This document shows positions 18,113 to 27,618 of a DNA stretch of 64,000 bases, piece after piece. Both the position numbers and the translations under genes were made by a program. The DNA comes from Mycolicibacterium insubricum (GTDB lineage: Bacteria > Actinomycetota > Actinomycetes > Mycobacteriales > Mycobacteriaceae), in assembly GCF_010731615.1 (NCBI RefSeq), contig NZ_AP022618.1, positions 1,860,001 through 1,924,000 of the forward strand, given 5' to 3'. The notes below the pieces were generated by a model. The model saw nothing but the letters and a program-made list of their open reading frames with translations. It was not told the DNA's origin and ran no database searches. Positions within the stretch are counted from its first letter, which is position 1. Each line of letters opens with the position of its first letter.

Positions 18113-18130
18113 ATGACAAGTGGTTGATAT
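18113..18130. promoter_or_regulatory. MarR-type operator site C
   Basis: ATGACAAGTGGTTGATAT has the core CAAGTGGTTG and matches sites A and B. It lies in the 189-base divergent region between Rieske oxygenase 2 (starts 18038, minus) and the amidohydrolase-2 gene (starts 18228, plus), so one site could control both directions, including the MarR gene itself. Confidence 0.65.
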
Positions 18131-18227
18131 TGACCGGTTGCTGTGCATTCGCTCAGCGGTCGGCTAGGTTGGAGGCGACGGTGCACGCCCCGGCCCGGAC
18201 GGCACCACGTGCGACGGAGGTTCTGCC

Positions 18228-19370
18228 ATGACGATCACCGCCAGTGAACGCAAACCCGCGGCCGAACGCATCGCCGTGCGGTGTGTCGACTCCGATGTGC
18301 ACCCGATGCCCAAGCGTGGCCAGCTCGTGGAGTACCTGCCCGAGCCGTGGCGCACCAAGTACTGGGGCAGCCACACCTACGGCGAACTGATCTACTACGA
18401 CGCCCCCGACTACGCGCACTCCTACGCCATGCGGCTGGACACCTTCCCCTCCGACGGCGAGTTCGCCTGCAGCGACCCCGATCTGGCGTTCAAGCAGCTG
18501 ATCATGGAGGCCGGGTCCGATATCGCCATCCTGGAGCCCGGCGCGTATCCGGCCCGGCTGCCCGAGGCCGACCACGCCATGAGCCAGGCGCTGAACTCCT
18601 GGCAGGCCAACCACTGGCTGGACTCGCACAACAACTGGCACGAGCGCTGGCGCGGCTCGATCTGCGTGTCGATCGAGGCCCCGGCGGCCGCCGCCGCGGA
18701 GATCGAGAAGTGGGCCGGGCATCCCTATATGGCGCAGATCCTGATCAAGGCCGAGCGCCGCCCGTCCTGGGGCGACCCGTGCTACGACCCGGTGTGGGCC
18801 GCTGCCACCAAACACGACATCGTCGTCAGCTGCCACCTGTCGCGCAGCCACCACGAGGAACTGCCGATCCCGCCGGTCGGGTTCCCCAGCTACAACCACG
18901 ACTTCATGTGCAGCTACTCGCTGCTGGCCGCCAACCAGGTGATGTCGCTGATCTTCGACGGCGTCTTCGACCGCTTCCCGACGCTGCGGATCGTGTTCGT
19001 CGAGCACGCGTTCACCTGGATCCTGCCGCTGATGTGGCGGATGGACGCCATCTACGAGGCGCGGAAATCCTGGATGGACATCAAGCGCAAGCCCAGCGAA
19101 TACGTCAAGGAACACATCAAGTTCACCACCCAGCCGCTGGACTACCCCGAGGACAAGACCGAACTCACCCGGGCGTTCGAGTGGATGGAGTGCGAGAAGA
19201 TCCTGCTGTTCTCCTCCGACTACCCGCACTGGACGTTCGACGACCCGCGCTGGCTGGTCAAGCACCTGCCCGAACACGCCCGCGAGGCGGTCATGTTCAG
19301 AAACGGCATCGAGACCTACCACCTGCCCGACACCGTTCCCGCGCTGGAGGGCCAGGTTCGGGTTTTCTAG
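18228..19370 (+). CDS. amidohydrolase-2 (ACMSD-like) family protein
   Basis: This 380-residue member of the amidohydrolase-related family (ACMSD, decarboxylase and hydrolase group) has the first metal motif degenerated to DSDVHP near residues 21-26. It then has CHLSRSHH around 205-212, FVEHAF near 265 and SSDYPHW near 327-333, where the Asp is a conserved ligand. Such enzymes decarboxylate or hydrolyse ring-cleavage or oxygenase products. It is divergent from Rieske oxygenase 2 across operator site C and probably belongs to the same pathway. It is the last gene of GC-rich host character before the low-GC island. Confidence 0.85.
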   Translation: MTITASERKPAAERIAVRCVDSDVHPMPKRGQLVEYLPEPWRTKYWGSHTYGELIYYDAPDYAHSYAMRLDTFPSDGEFACSDPDLAFKQLIMEAGSDIAILEPGAYPARLPEADHAMSQALNSWQANHWLDSHNNWHERWRGSICVSIEAPAAAAAEIEKWAGHPYMAQILIKAERRPSWGDPCYDPVWAAATKHDIVVSCHLSRSHHEELPIPPVGFPSYNHDFMCSYSLLAANQVMSLIFDGVFDRFPTLRIVFVEHAFTWILPLMWRMDAIYEARKSWMDIKRKPSEYVKEHIKFTTQPLDYPEDKTELTRAFEWMECEKILLFSSDYPHWTFDDPRWLVKHLPEHAREAVMFRNGIETYHLPDTVPALEGQVRVF

Positions 19371-19438
19371 CGCTAGGTACAGCCCCGGGAGCTTGGGCTT
19401 CAGCGGAGGCGCCACGGGCGGATGATCCTTGCGATCGC

Positions 19439-19467
19439 TTGACCTCTTTGCCGAGAGTCCATATCGA
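19439..19467 (+). promoter_or_regulatory. candidate promoter of the ATPase island
   Basis: TTGACC (19439-19444) and TATCGA (19462-19467) are separated by 17 bases, close to the sigma-70/SigA pattern, about 40 bases upstream of the GTG at 19508. No strong ribosome binding site is visible right before that GTG, so the transcript may be nearly leaderless. Weak prediction. Confidence 0.35.
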
Positions 19468-19507
19468 TCCATCGAACATTCTGATCGCTTCGCGATACCC
19501 TGCCTAG

Positions 19508-21214
19508 GTGTCTACATCCTCAACCAAGCGAAGACGGCCAGATACCCGCCCGCTGGGAATCACCGAATGGGGCGTGAGTAATTTTAAAGCTCTTGAGTAT
19601 GCTACCTTGCCTCTGGTCAACTTGGACGTGATTTTAGGACCCAATAGTTCGGGTAAATCAAGCCTCTTGCAGAGCCTCCTCCTACTTGCGCAAAGCACGG
19701 AAGACGAGATAATTCTTAATGGGCCACTGGTGAGACTTGGCGACCCGAGTGACGTAATCCGACGGGGAAATGATGGCCTAACCATAAGTTACATGGCACG
19801 TGGGAAGAATGCATCGACTGATGAAGTAGATGATGTCCTTTTCGAAATAATTCTTTCGAAATTTGGGACAACTCTGGCCGTATCTGAATTCATTGCCGTG
19901 GATCAAGTGTCGGGATCGGTGGTTATTCATGCTACCAGTGAACGTGTGCCAAGTAGCGCTAAAGATTCCATTTGTGACCGCCGTGCTCATGAAAATTTGC
20001 TGAGGATCACGCTGATTGACGGAGAAAGGGCCCCCTCATCAACCTTTATTGTTTTTAGCGGCTTCATACCCACGGCTATCGCCTTCAGGCGCACTCGTAA
20101 GGATATTCTAACCGTATTGAAGCGCAGCGCCCGCAATAGGGAAGATCTCTATCAATCGGAGAGGGCGTTCGACACATTCTTCCATATTCTCGAATGGCTT
20201 AGTCAGTCCAAAGCGAGCGTTCCGGAAAAGTTTGCTCAACTACTGCCTAGCCGGGCTGTGAGTTCAGCGCTCGAAGGAATGCTAAACTTACCATCCTCGG
20301 AGATGCGCGAGCTTCTCGAGTGCTTCGTAAACGCGAATTTCAAGGACGTTGACTGGGTTCGGGCGCAGACCTATGGCTACCAAGACCCGTATAGCCCTGC
20401 GGCGAGGATTTTTCCGCCACTAGGTTCGCGTCATCGCCGGGCTGCTAGCGTGCTGAGTTTCGGCGCCGAAGCGCTTCGCACCTTCCAGGGGAGCATTCGA
20501 TATCTAGGTCCCTTGCGCGAGGAGCCGCAGGTTGTCTCGCCGACTGGGGCACGTTATCGTGCATTGCCCGCGGGAATCAAAGGCGAGTATACGGCGGATC
20601 TTTTGGCTAGGTCGAAGGACCAGGTCGTCAAGTATCACGATTGGAACAATAGAAGCAAGACTGAGCCGCTCCCGCTCGCGTTAACACGTTGGGTAGCCCA
20701 TTTGGGGCTCGGCGATGAAGTAACGGTCGAAGACCAAGGTAAGCTCGGGCGAGGCTTGCGTATGCATGTCAATGGGGTTGAGCGTGATCTGACGACAATA
20801 GGTGTAGGGGCTAGCCAGCTCCTACCTGTGCTTGCAGTTATTCTCACCGCCTCGAGCGGGAATGTGATATTGCTGGAGCAGCCTGAACTTCACCTACATC
20901 CTTTGGTTCAGAGTCGGCTTGCGGACTTCCTGCTTTACGCAAGGGCAGATGTCAAACTTGTTGTAGAAAGCCATAGCGAATACTTGGTGACTCGTATCCG
21001 TCGGCGGGTAGTTGAAAATCCAGGATTGCTCGATAGGGTTGCGGTACTCTTCGCGGAGCAACATAAAGGTGTTACTGAGCTGCGTCGGCTATATCTTGAT
21101 AGGCTTGGTAATTTTTCCGACTGGCCGATCGGTTTCTTCGACACTCAGGATTCTGAAGCGGCGGAATTGGCGCAAGCGGTCCGCAATGTTCTGTGTGCGG
21201 AGAATGGCGGGTGA
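19508..21214 (+). CDS. AAA ATPase, OLD-like with DUF3696-like C-terminus
   Basis: This 568-residue ATPase of the SMC/RecF/OLD-like AAA type has Walker A GPNSSGKSS at 44-52 and a signature-like GVGASQLLPVLAVIL. Walker B is LLEQPELHLHP near residue 455, followed by VVESHSEYLVTRIRRR. The end contains WPIGFFD, as in DUF3696 proteins. A long helical insertion separates Walker A from the signature. The GTG at 19508 is the best start. Base composition is clearly lower in GC than the flanks, pointing to transfer. It is coupled to the next gene by a GTGA overlap. Such ATPase/effector pairs are typical of phage-defence systems; the assignment is an inference. Confidence 0.85.
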   Translation: MSTSSTKRRRPDTRPLGITEWGVSNFKALEYATLPLVNLDVILGPNSSGKSSLLQSLLLLAQSTEDEIILNGPLVRLGDPSDVIRRGNDGLTISYMARGKNASTDEVDDVLFEIILSKFGTTLAVSEFIAVDQVSGSVVIHATSERVPSSAKDSICDRRAHENLLRITLIDGERAPSSTFIVFSGFIPTAIAFRRTRKDILTVLKRSARNREDLYQSERAFDTFFHILEWLSQSKASVPEKFAQLLPSRAVSSALEGMLNLPSSEMRELLECFVNANFKDVDWVRAQTYGYQDPYSPAARIFPPLGSRHRRAASVLSFGAEALRTFQGSIRYLGPLREEPQVVSPTGARYRALPAGIKGEYTADLLARSKDQVVKYHDWNNRSKTEPLPLALTRWVAHLGLGDEVTVEDQGKLGRGLRMHVNGVERDLTTIGVGASQLLPVLAVILTASSGNVILLEQPELHLHPLVQSRLADFLLYARADVKLVVESHSEYLVTRIRRRVVENPGLLDRVAVLFAEQHKGVTELRRLYLDRLGNFSDWPIGFFDTQDSEAAELAQAVRNVLCAENGG

Positions 21215-22038
21215 AGTTAATTATTGATCCGGCTCTAATCGTATGTGACCTGGGGAGCGATGATTATCAGGCGCTGTCGATGTTTTGGACCAGGGTGGTA
21301 GGTTGGGCCGCTGACAATCGGGTGTTTGTTGGAGCTGAGAGCGTGCGTTCAATATGGGGCTGGTTGGCAGAGAAGGGCTACCCAGAGTCGGAACTAGATG
21401 TATTCCCTGCTGCGCTACGCAATGAATATCGACAGGCATTAAATAAGATTCTATCCAGGGTTGTATGTCCTGCTAGCGAAACAGGGGCACGCACTCTGGA
21501 TCCTAGCTACTGCGGACCCGCTGGATTGAGGGAAGCGTTAGAATTAGATATTTCGGGATCGTCAGGGTCTGGCATAGGTGCGATCGCCAGTGCTCAGTCG
21601 TTTTGGTCTTACGCGGCTGATGAGGTTTTTGTCTCGCCCCCGCCGCCCTCGCGACTTGCTCTGTGCTTCGAACCGGGTGCAACGCTCGCTGTTGAACTCG
21701 CGGATCGTATACGAGAGAAATTTTCAGAAAAGAAACTCATCATCATCGGCGGACAGCCGTCTGATCGCGTCCTGGATGAAATTAGGCACGCTACTGGAAT
21801 CTCTCGCCGTAGTATCACGTGGATAGCTTCGGAGCGGAGCAAAAAACCCAGAGACTTGGATAGGCGACTCGCGAAGTTGGATCCGTGCCGCGATATTGTC
21901 ATTTGTGTTACTGGTCAGATAGGGCACGCCGAGTCGGAGGCGGCTGCAACTGCGGCCGCGAAGGCGGGGGTGGCCTATTTTCCAATCGAGAACCGAAACG
22001 ATATCGCGAATCGACTGATTTCGAAGTTAGCGGGTTAG
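21211..22038 (+). CDS. unknown 275-aa protein coupled to AAA ATPase, putative effector
   Basis: The GTG at 21211 overlaps the ATPase stop (GTGA), so translation is coupled. The protein is not one I recognise. The N-terminus (VKLIIDPALIVCDLG) starts with a hydrophobic beta-strand followed by Asp, vaguely like PIN-type nucleases. The C-terminal third (KLIIIGGQPSDRVLDEIRH, then ITWIASERSKK and DIVICVTGQIGH) has a Rossmann-like pattern reminiscent of DUF2325 domains. No membrane segment is present. GC is as low as in the ATPase gene. It may be the effector or sensor of a two-gene defence module. Confidence 0.75.
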   Translation: MKLIIDPALIVCDLGSDDYQALSMFWTRVVGWAADNRVFVGAESVRSIWGWLAEKGYPESELDVFPAALRNEYRQALNKILSRVVCPASETGARTLDPSYCGPAGLREALELDISGSSGSGIGAIASAQSFWSYAADEVFVSPPPPSRLALCFEPGATLAVELADRIREKFSEKKLIIIGGQPSDRVLDEIRHATGISRRSITWIASERSKKPRDLDRRLAKLDPCRDIVICVTGQIGHAESEAAATAAAKAGVAYFPIENRNDIANRLISKLAG

Positions 22039-22238
22039 GTGCGTATCCGTGAGATCCAGATTGTGGGCGGGGCAGCTATCAACAGGGTGCGGTACCAAGG
22101 AGGGCATGGCAACCCAGCCGTGCCTGACGCGAAAATGTTTGTTGACGTGTCTACCGCGCCATGCAGAACTCGAGGGGCGCCTATGGCAACTTCGGCCGTC
22201 GGGCTGGAGAACTCGAGAGACTCAGATTCCTGAACGCG
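22039..22238. other. intergenic junction between low-GC island and nuoN
   Basis: No gene with support is seen in these 200 bases. GC content rises back to the host level across it. This is where the downstream boundary of the ATPase island should lie. I see no obvious direct repeat, tRNA or integrase that would mark an insertion site. Confidence 0.4.
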
Positions 22239-23825
22239 TCAGCGCACGAACTGGATGGCCGAGTTCGCCAGGTCCAGCAGCGGCTGCGGCAGCGCCCCCA
22301 GCGCGAAGGTGATGCCGGCGGTCAGCGCGACGGTGGCCGCCGTCGTCCAGCTCGGCCGCACCAGCACCGGCGGGTTCTCCGGTGTGTCGGTGAAGAACAT
22401 CAGCATGATCACCCGGACGTAGAAGTAGGCGGCCACCGCCGAGGCGAGCACGCCGACCACCACCAGCGGCATCGCGCCGCCGGACGCCGCGGCCTTGAAC
22501 ACCGCGAACTTCGCGACGAACCCACTGGTCAGCGGAATCCCGGCGAACGCCAGCAGAAACAGCGAGAACACCACACCCAGCACCGGGTAGCGCCGCCCCA
22601 GCCCGGCCCAGCGGTCCAGCGAGGTGGCCTCGTCGCCGTCGCCGTCGCGCACCAGCGTCAGCACCGCGAACGCGCCGAGGGTGGAGAAACCGTAGGCGAA
22701 CAGGTAGAACAGGGTGGCGGCGACCCCGGCGTCGTTCAGCGCGATCACCCCGGTGAGGATGAACCCGGTGTGTGACACCGCCGAGTACGCCAAGAGCCGC
22801 TTGACGTCGTTCTGGGTGACCGCGGCGACGGTGGCGACGACCATGGTCAGGATCGCCACTGCCCACAGGGCAGGGCGCCAGGAGTCGGCCAGCCCGGGCA
22901 GTGCCACGTAGCAGATCCGAAGCAGTGCACCGAAACCGGCGATCTTCACCGCCGCCGCCATGAACGCGGTGACCGCCGTCGGGGCGCCCTGGTACACGTC
23001 GGGCACCCACGATCCGAACGGCACCGCGCCGACCTTGAACAGCAGCCCGACCAGCAGCAACCCGGACCCGATCAACACCAGCGACAGCGAGCCGTCGTCG
23101 CGGTGACCGGCGATCGCCGCACCGATCCCGGGCACCGACAGGGTGCCGGCGAAACCGTAGATCAGCGCCACCCCGAACAACAGCAGCGCCGACGAGAACG
23201 CGCCCAGCAGAAAGTATTTCAGCGCGGCTTCCTGGGAGGCCAGCCGGCGACGGCGGGCCAGCCCGGCCAGGATGTACAGCGGCAGCGACATCACCTCCAG
23301 GCCGATGAACAGCGTCAGCAGGTCATTGGCCGCCGCGAACAGCATCATCCCGCCGATGGAGAACAGCGTCAGCGGGAACACCTCGGTCTGCGCGACACCG
23401 GCTGCGGCGGCCTGCTTTTCGGCCACGCTACCGGGTACCGCGGAGCCCTGCGGGGTGAACGCGTCCAGTCCGTGGCCGCCGCCGTCGCCCGGTTGTGCGC
23501 GCTCGGCGATCAGCAGCAGGCCCAGCACGCCGATCACCACGATGGTGCCCTGGCAGAACAGCGCCGGGCGATCCAGGGCCACCGCGCCGCCGACCAGTGA
23601 CTGCGCGCCGACCCCGCGCGCAGAAACCACCAGCATGGCCAGTGACGCTGCCGAGGCCGTCAGAGCCAGGGTGAGCTGGGCGGCGAACCGGTGCCGCCGG
23701 GGCGCGAACGCCTCGATGAGCACGCCGGCGACGGCGGCGCCGAAGACGATCAGCATCGGCGACAGCAGCCGGTAGGCCACGTCCGGGGTGGGCAGCACGG
23801 TCGGGTCGGAAAGCGCTGCACTCAT
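22239..23825 (-). CDS. nuoN: NADH-quinone oxidoreductase subunit N
   Basis: This 528-residue integral membrane protein is an antiporter-like subunit of proton-pumping complex I. It has about 14 transmembrane helices and the conserved proton-antiporter core (LLIGSGLLLVGLLFKVGAVPFGSWVPD, a Lys in a broken helix, near residues 250-275). It contributes one of the proton channels in the membrane arm. It is the last gene of the nuoA-N operon; its ATG overlaps the nuoM stop by 4 bases (23822-23825). Confidence 0.96.
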   Translation of the reverse strand: MSAALSDPTVLPTPDVAYRLLSPMLIVFGAAVAGVLIEAFAPRRHRFAAQLTLALTASAASLAMLVVSARGVGAQSLVGGAVALDRPALFCQGTIVVIGVLGLLLIAERAQPGDGGGHGLDAFTPQGSAVPGSVAEKQAAAAGVAQTEVFPLTLFSIGGMMLFAAANDLLTLFIGLEVMSLPLYILAGLARRRRLASQEAALKYFLLGAFSSALLLFGVALIYGFAGTLSVPGIGAAIAGHRDDGSLSLVLIGSGLLLVGLLFKVGAVPFGSWVPDVYQGAPTAVTAFMAAAVKIAGFGALLRICYVALPGLADSWRPALWAVAILTMVVATVAAVTQNDVKRLLAYSAVSHTGFILTGVIALNDAGVAATLFYLFAYGFSTLGAFAVLTLVRDGDGDEATSLDRWAGLGRRYPVLGVVFSLFLLAFAGIPLTSGFVAKFAVFKAAASGGAMPLVVVGVLASAVAAYFYVRVIMLMFFTDTPENPPVLVRPSWTTAATVALTAGITFALGALPQPLLDLANSAIQFVR

Positions 23826-25417
23826 GGGTGTCTCACCGGGCCCTGCGCCGTCCGCGGCGACACCGCCGACGGCGACGGATCACTCACCCCCATGATCGAC
23901 AGGGTGTGCCCGACCGCCGGGTCGATCACGTCGAGCACCGGCTTCGGGTAGCAGCCGAGCCCGATCAGCAGCGCGATCAGCGGGGTGACCACCAGCAGTT
24001 CCCGGCCGCGCAGGTCACGCAACCGGTTGCTGCCGTCGCGCACCGGGCCGGTCATCACCCGCTGGTAGAGCCACAGCACGTAGACGGCCGAGAGCACCAG
24101 CGCGGTCGCGGCGAACGCGGCGGCCACCGGGTAGCGGGTGAAGGTGCCGACCAGGACCAGGAATTCGCTGACGAACGGGGCCAGACCGGGCAGCGACAGG
24201 GTGGCCAGGCCGGCGACCAGGAAGGTGCCGGCCAGCACCGGCGCGACCTTGGCCACCCCGCCGTAGTCGGCGATCGCCCGGGTGCCCAACTGCGACACCA
24301 GGAATCCGGCGATCAGGAACAGCGCGGCGGTGGACAGCCCGTGGTTGACCATGTACAGCGCGGAGCCGGACTGGCCGACGCTGGTCATCACGAAGATGCC
24401 GAGGATGATGAACCCGAAGTGGCTGATCGAGGTGTAGGAGATCAGCCGCATGATGTCGCGCTGGCCGATCGCCGCGAGCGCGCCGTAGATGATGCCGATC
24501 ACCGCGAGGGTGATGACCAGCGGGCGGAACAGGATCGAGGAGTCCGGGAACAGCTGCAGGCAGTAGCGCAGCATGCCGAAGGTGCCGACCTTGTCGACGA
24601 CGGCCATCATCAGCACCGCGGTGGCCGGGGTGGATTCCACCGCGGCGTCGGGCAGCCAGCGGTGCAGCGGCCACAGCGGCGCCTTCACCGCGAAGGCGCA
24701 GAAGAACCCGAGGAACAGCAAGTGCAGCACGACGGGGTTGGCCGCCAACCCGGCCGAGCCCACCACGCCGACGATCGCCCGCAGGTCGAACGTCCCGGCG
24801 GCGAACGACGAGTCGGTGGCGGTGACGACGTAAAGCCCGATCACCGCGGCCAGCATCACCAGGCCGCCGAGCAGGTTGTACAGCAGGAAGCGCACCGCGG
24901 CCGCCGAGCGGGCCGGCTTCGCACCCGCCCCGAATCCGCCGATCAAAAAATACAGCGGGATCAGCATGGCCTCGAAGAACACGTAGAACAGCAGGATGTC
25001 CAGCGATACCAGGGCGATGAGCACCATCGACTCGACGGCGAGGAACAGTGCGACGTAGGCGTGCGGCGCCCGGCCGGACAGTTCGGTCTCGTCGGGGGTG
25101 TCGCGCCAGCCGGCCAGCAGCAGCAGCGGCACCAGCACCGTCGTCAGCAGCACCAGGGCCAGCGCGATCCCGTCCACCCCGAGCAGATATCCGGTGCCGA
25201 ACGACGGGATCCACGGATGGTCCTCGACGAACTGGTACTGCGCGCCGGCCGGGTCGAACCCGACGGCCAGCACTACCGAGATCCACAGCACCGCCAGCGA
25301 GATGGTCAGCGCGATCGGGCGCACCAGGTGGGCGGCCGAGCGCGGCAACCCGATCACCACTGCCGCGCCGATCATCGGCACCGCCCACAGCAGCGTCAAC
25401 CACGGGGTCGTCGTCAC
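23822..25417 (-). CDS. nuoM: NADH-quinone oxidoreductase subunit M
   Basis: This 531-residue antiporter-like membrane subunit of complex I has about 14 helices. The conserved [14 protein letters not shown] block ([19 protein letters not shown]) with its Lys lies near residue 245, and an earlier Glu ([15 protein letters not shown]) near 140 takes part in proton transfer. It forms the middle-distal proton channel between NuoN and NuoL. It overlaps both neighbours by 4 bases, as expected for tightly coupled translation of the arm. Confidence 0.96.
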   Translation of the reverse strand: MTTTPWLTLLWAVPMIGAAVVIGLPRSAAHLVRPIALTISLAVLWISVVLAVGFDPAGAQYQFVEDHPWIPSFGTGYLLGVDGIALALVLLTTVLVPLLLLAGWRDTPDETELSGRAPHAYVALFLAVESMVLIALVSLDILLFYVFFEAMLIPLYFLIGGFGAGAKPARSAAAVRFLLYNLLGGLVMLAAVIGLYVVTATDSSFAAGTFDLRAIVGVVGSAGLAANPVVLHLLFLGFFCAFAVKAPLWPLHRWLPDAAVESTPATAVLMMAVVDKVGTFGMLRYCLQLFPDSSILFRPLVITLAVIGIIYGALAAIGQRDIMRLISYTSISHFGFIILGIFVMTSVGQSGSALYMVNHGLSTAALFLIAGFLVSQLGTRAIADYGGVAKVAPVLAGTFLVAGLATLSLPGLAPFVSEFLVLVGTFTRYPVAAAFAATALVLSAVYVLWLYQRVMTGPVRDGSNRLRDLRGRELLVVTPLIALLIGLGCYPKPVLDVIDPAVGHTLSIMGVSDPSPSAVSPRTAQGPVRHP

Positions 25418-27306
25418 CGGCCCACCACCCAGATCAATCCGGCCACCGCCACGGTGCCGACCAGCATGGACAACGCGTACGACCGCACGTAGCCGGTCTC
25501 GGCGCGCCGCAGCAGCCCGGACGCCAGCGACACCGCGGCCGCGGTGAGCCGGGCGGCGCCGTCGACGACGCGGTTATCGGCGACGGCCACCCCGGTGGCC
25601 AGTCCGCGGCCCGGACGCATGAACACCGCCTCGTTGACCGCGTCGCCGTACAGGTCGCGCCGGGCGGCCCGGGTCAGCGCCGAAACATCGTGCGGCGCAC
25701 TCCGGTCCACCCGCTCGACGGCGTACATCCGCCAGCCCGCCCAGGCCCCGGCGAACACCACGGCCAGGATGATGATGGTCATCGCCCAGCCCGGCAGCAC
25801 CGGGTGCTCGTGGTGGCTGCCGACGACGGGCTCCAGCCAGCTCACCAGCCTGCCCCCGGCCAGCGCGGCACCGGCACCCACGGACCCCAGCGCCAGCACG
25901 ATCATCGGGGTGGTCATCACCGGCGGCGACTCGTGCGGGTGGGCGTCCTCGTCCCAGCGGGGGCGGCCGAAAAAGGTCAGCAGCATCACCCGGGTCATGT
26001 AGAACGCGGTGATCCCGGCGCCGACCAGCGCGGCGGTGCCCAGCACCAGGCCGCGCACCCCGCCGGCGGCGAACGCCGACTCGATGATGGCGTCCTTGGA
26101 GAAGAACCCGGCGAACGGCGGCACCCCGATGATCGCCAGATAGCCGATGCCGAAGGTGACGAAGGTGATCGGCAGCACCGTGCGCAGGCCGCCGAAGCGG
26201 CGGATGTCGGTCTCGTCGTTCATGGCGTGCATGACTGAACCGGCGCCGAGGAACAGTCCGGCCTTGAAGAACCCGTGGGTCAGCAGGTGCAGGATGGCCA
26301 CCGCGTAGCCGGCCGGGCCCAGACCCGCGGCTAGCACCATGTAACCGATCTGGCTCATGGTGGATGCCGCGAGGGCTTTCTTGATGTCGTCCTTGGCGCA
26401 GCCGATGACGGCGCCGAACAGCAGGGTGACCGCGCCGACGGTCACCACCGCGGTCTGCGCGGCGGGCGCGGTGTTGAAGATCGGGCCGGAGCGGACGATC
26501 AGGTACACGCCGGCGGTCACCATGGTCGCGGCGTGGATCAGCGCCGACACCGGCGTGGGGCCCTCCATGGCGTCGCCGAGCCAGGACTGCAGCGGCACCT
26601 GCGCGGACTTGCCGCACGCCGCCAGGAGCAACAGCAGCCCGATGCCGGTCAGCGCGGACTGCGAGGCGTCCGGCGCGACGGCGAACACCCCGGCGAACGA
26701 CACCGTCCCGGTGACGGCGAACATCCAGCCGATGCCCAGCACCAGCCCGATGTCACCGACCCGGTTGACCACGAACGCCTTCTTGGCCGCCGCGGCGGCG
26801 CTGGGCTTTTGCGACCAGAACCCGATCAGCAGGTAGGACGCCAAGCCGACGCCCTCCCAGCCCACGTACAGGCCGAAGTAGTTATCGGCCAGTACCAGCA
26901 GCAGCATCGCCGCCACGAACAGGTTCAGGTAGGCGAAGAACCGTCGCCGGTCCGGGTCGTGGGCCATGTAGCCGATCGAGTACACGTGGATCAGCGCCCC
27001 GACGCCGGTGATCAGCAGCACGAAGCACACGCTGAGTTGGTCTGCGCGCAAACCGAAGTCGATGTGCAGCCCGGCGGTGGGCACCCAGGAGAACAGGGTC
27101 CCGTCGACGGCGCGGTGGGCGGTGTCGCGGCCCAGCATTCGCACGAACCCGACGACCGCCGCGGCGAACGACGCGGACACCGCGGCGGTGGCCAGCAGGT
27201 GGCCCCAGCGGTCGGTGCGCCGACCGCCGAGCAGCAGCACCGCCGCCCCGGCCAGCGGTGCGGCGATGGGGATCCACCACAGCGTGGTCATCTGATCGAA
27301 GGTCAT
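25414..27306 (-). CDS. nuoL: NADH-quinone oxidoreductase subunit L
   Basis: This 630-residue distal antiporter-like subunit of complex I has the conserved [16 protein letters not shown] (Glu of the first half-channel, near residue 150) and [29 protein letters not shown] (near 235-265, with the His-containing second motif). A C-terminal extension should form the lateral helix that runs along the membrane arm. It follows nuoK after a 12-base gap. An alternative Met start lies five codons in (27291). Confidence 0.96.
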   Translation of the reverse strand: MTFDQMTTLWWIPIAAPLAGAAVLLLGGRRTDRWGHLLATAAVSASFAAAVVGFVRMLGRDTAHRAVDGTLFSWVPTAGLHIDFGLRADQLSVCFVLLITGVGALIHVYSIGYMAHDPDRRRFFAYLNLFVAAMLLLVLADNYFGLYVGWEGVGLASYLLIGFWSQKPSAAAAAKKAFVVNRVGDIGLVLGIGWMFAVTGTVSFAGVFAVAPDASQSALTGIGLLLLLAACGKSAQVPLQSWLGDAMEGPTPVSALIHAATMVTAGVYLIVRSGPIFNTAPAAQTAVVTVGAVTLLFGAVIGCAKDDIKKALAASTMSQIGYMVLAAGLGPAGYAVAILHLLTHGFFKAGLFLGAGSVMHAMNDETDIRRFGGLRTVLPITFVTFGIGYLAIIGVPPFAGFFSKDAIIESAFAAGGVRGLVLGTAALVGAGITAFYMTRVMLLTFFGRPRWDEDAHPHESPPVMTTPMIVLALGSVGAGAALAGGRLVSWLEPVVGSHHEHPVLPGWAMTIIILAVVFAGAWAGWRMYAVERVDRSAPHDVSALTRAARRDLYGDAVNEAVFMRPGRGLATGVAVADNRVVDGAARLTAAAVSLASGLLRRAETGYVRSYALSMLVGTVAVAGLIWVVGR

Positions 27307-27318
27307 CGGGTCCGGCCC

Positions 27319-27618
27319 CTAGTGCCGCAGCAGGTGGTTGTCGTCGACATCGGTGCTGTGCCGGTTGCGGAAGATGGTCATGATGATGGCCAGCCCGATG
27401 ACCACCTCGCAGGCCGCGACCACCATGGTGAAGAAGGCGACCACCTGCCCGTCGAGCTGGCCGTGTACCCGGGCGAAGGTGACGAACGCGAGGTTGGCGG
27501 CATTCAGCATCAGCTCCACGCACATGAACATGACGATCGCGCTGCGCCGCAGCAGGAAGCCGGCGGCGCCGATGGTGAACAGCAACGCCGACAGGTACAG
27601 GTAGTTGTCCGGGTTCAC
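27319..27618 (-). CDS. nuoK: NADH-quinone oxidoreductase subunit K
   Basis: This 99-residue membrane subunit with three transmembrane helices has the conserved Glu pair of the proton path, one in [11 protein letters not shown] near residues 33-43 and one in [11 protein letters not shown] near 68-78. The GTG at 27618 is chosen because it overlaps the nuoJ stop (GTGA) and gives the family length; the frame runs further upstream only by chance. It sits between NuoJ and the antiporter subunits in the membrane arm. Confidence 0.94.
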   Translation of the reverse strand: MNPDNYLYLSALLFTIGAAGFLLRRSAIVMFMCVELMLNAANLAFVTFARVHGQLDGQVVAFFTMVVAACEVVIGLAIIMTIFRNRHSTDVDDNHLLRH

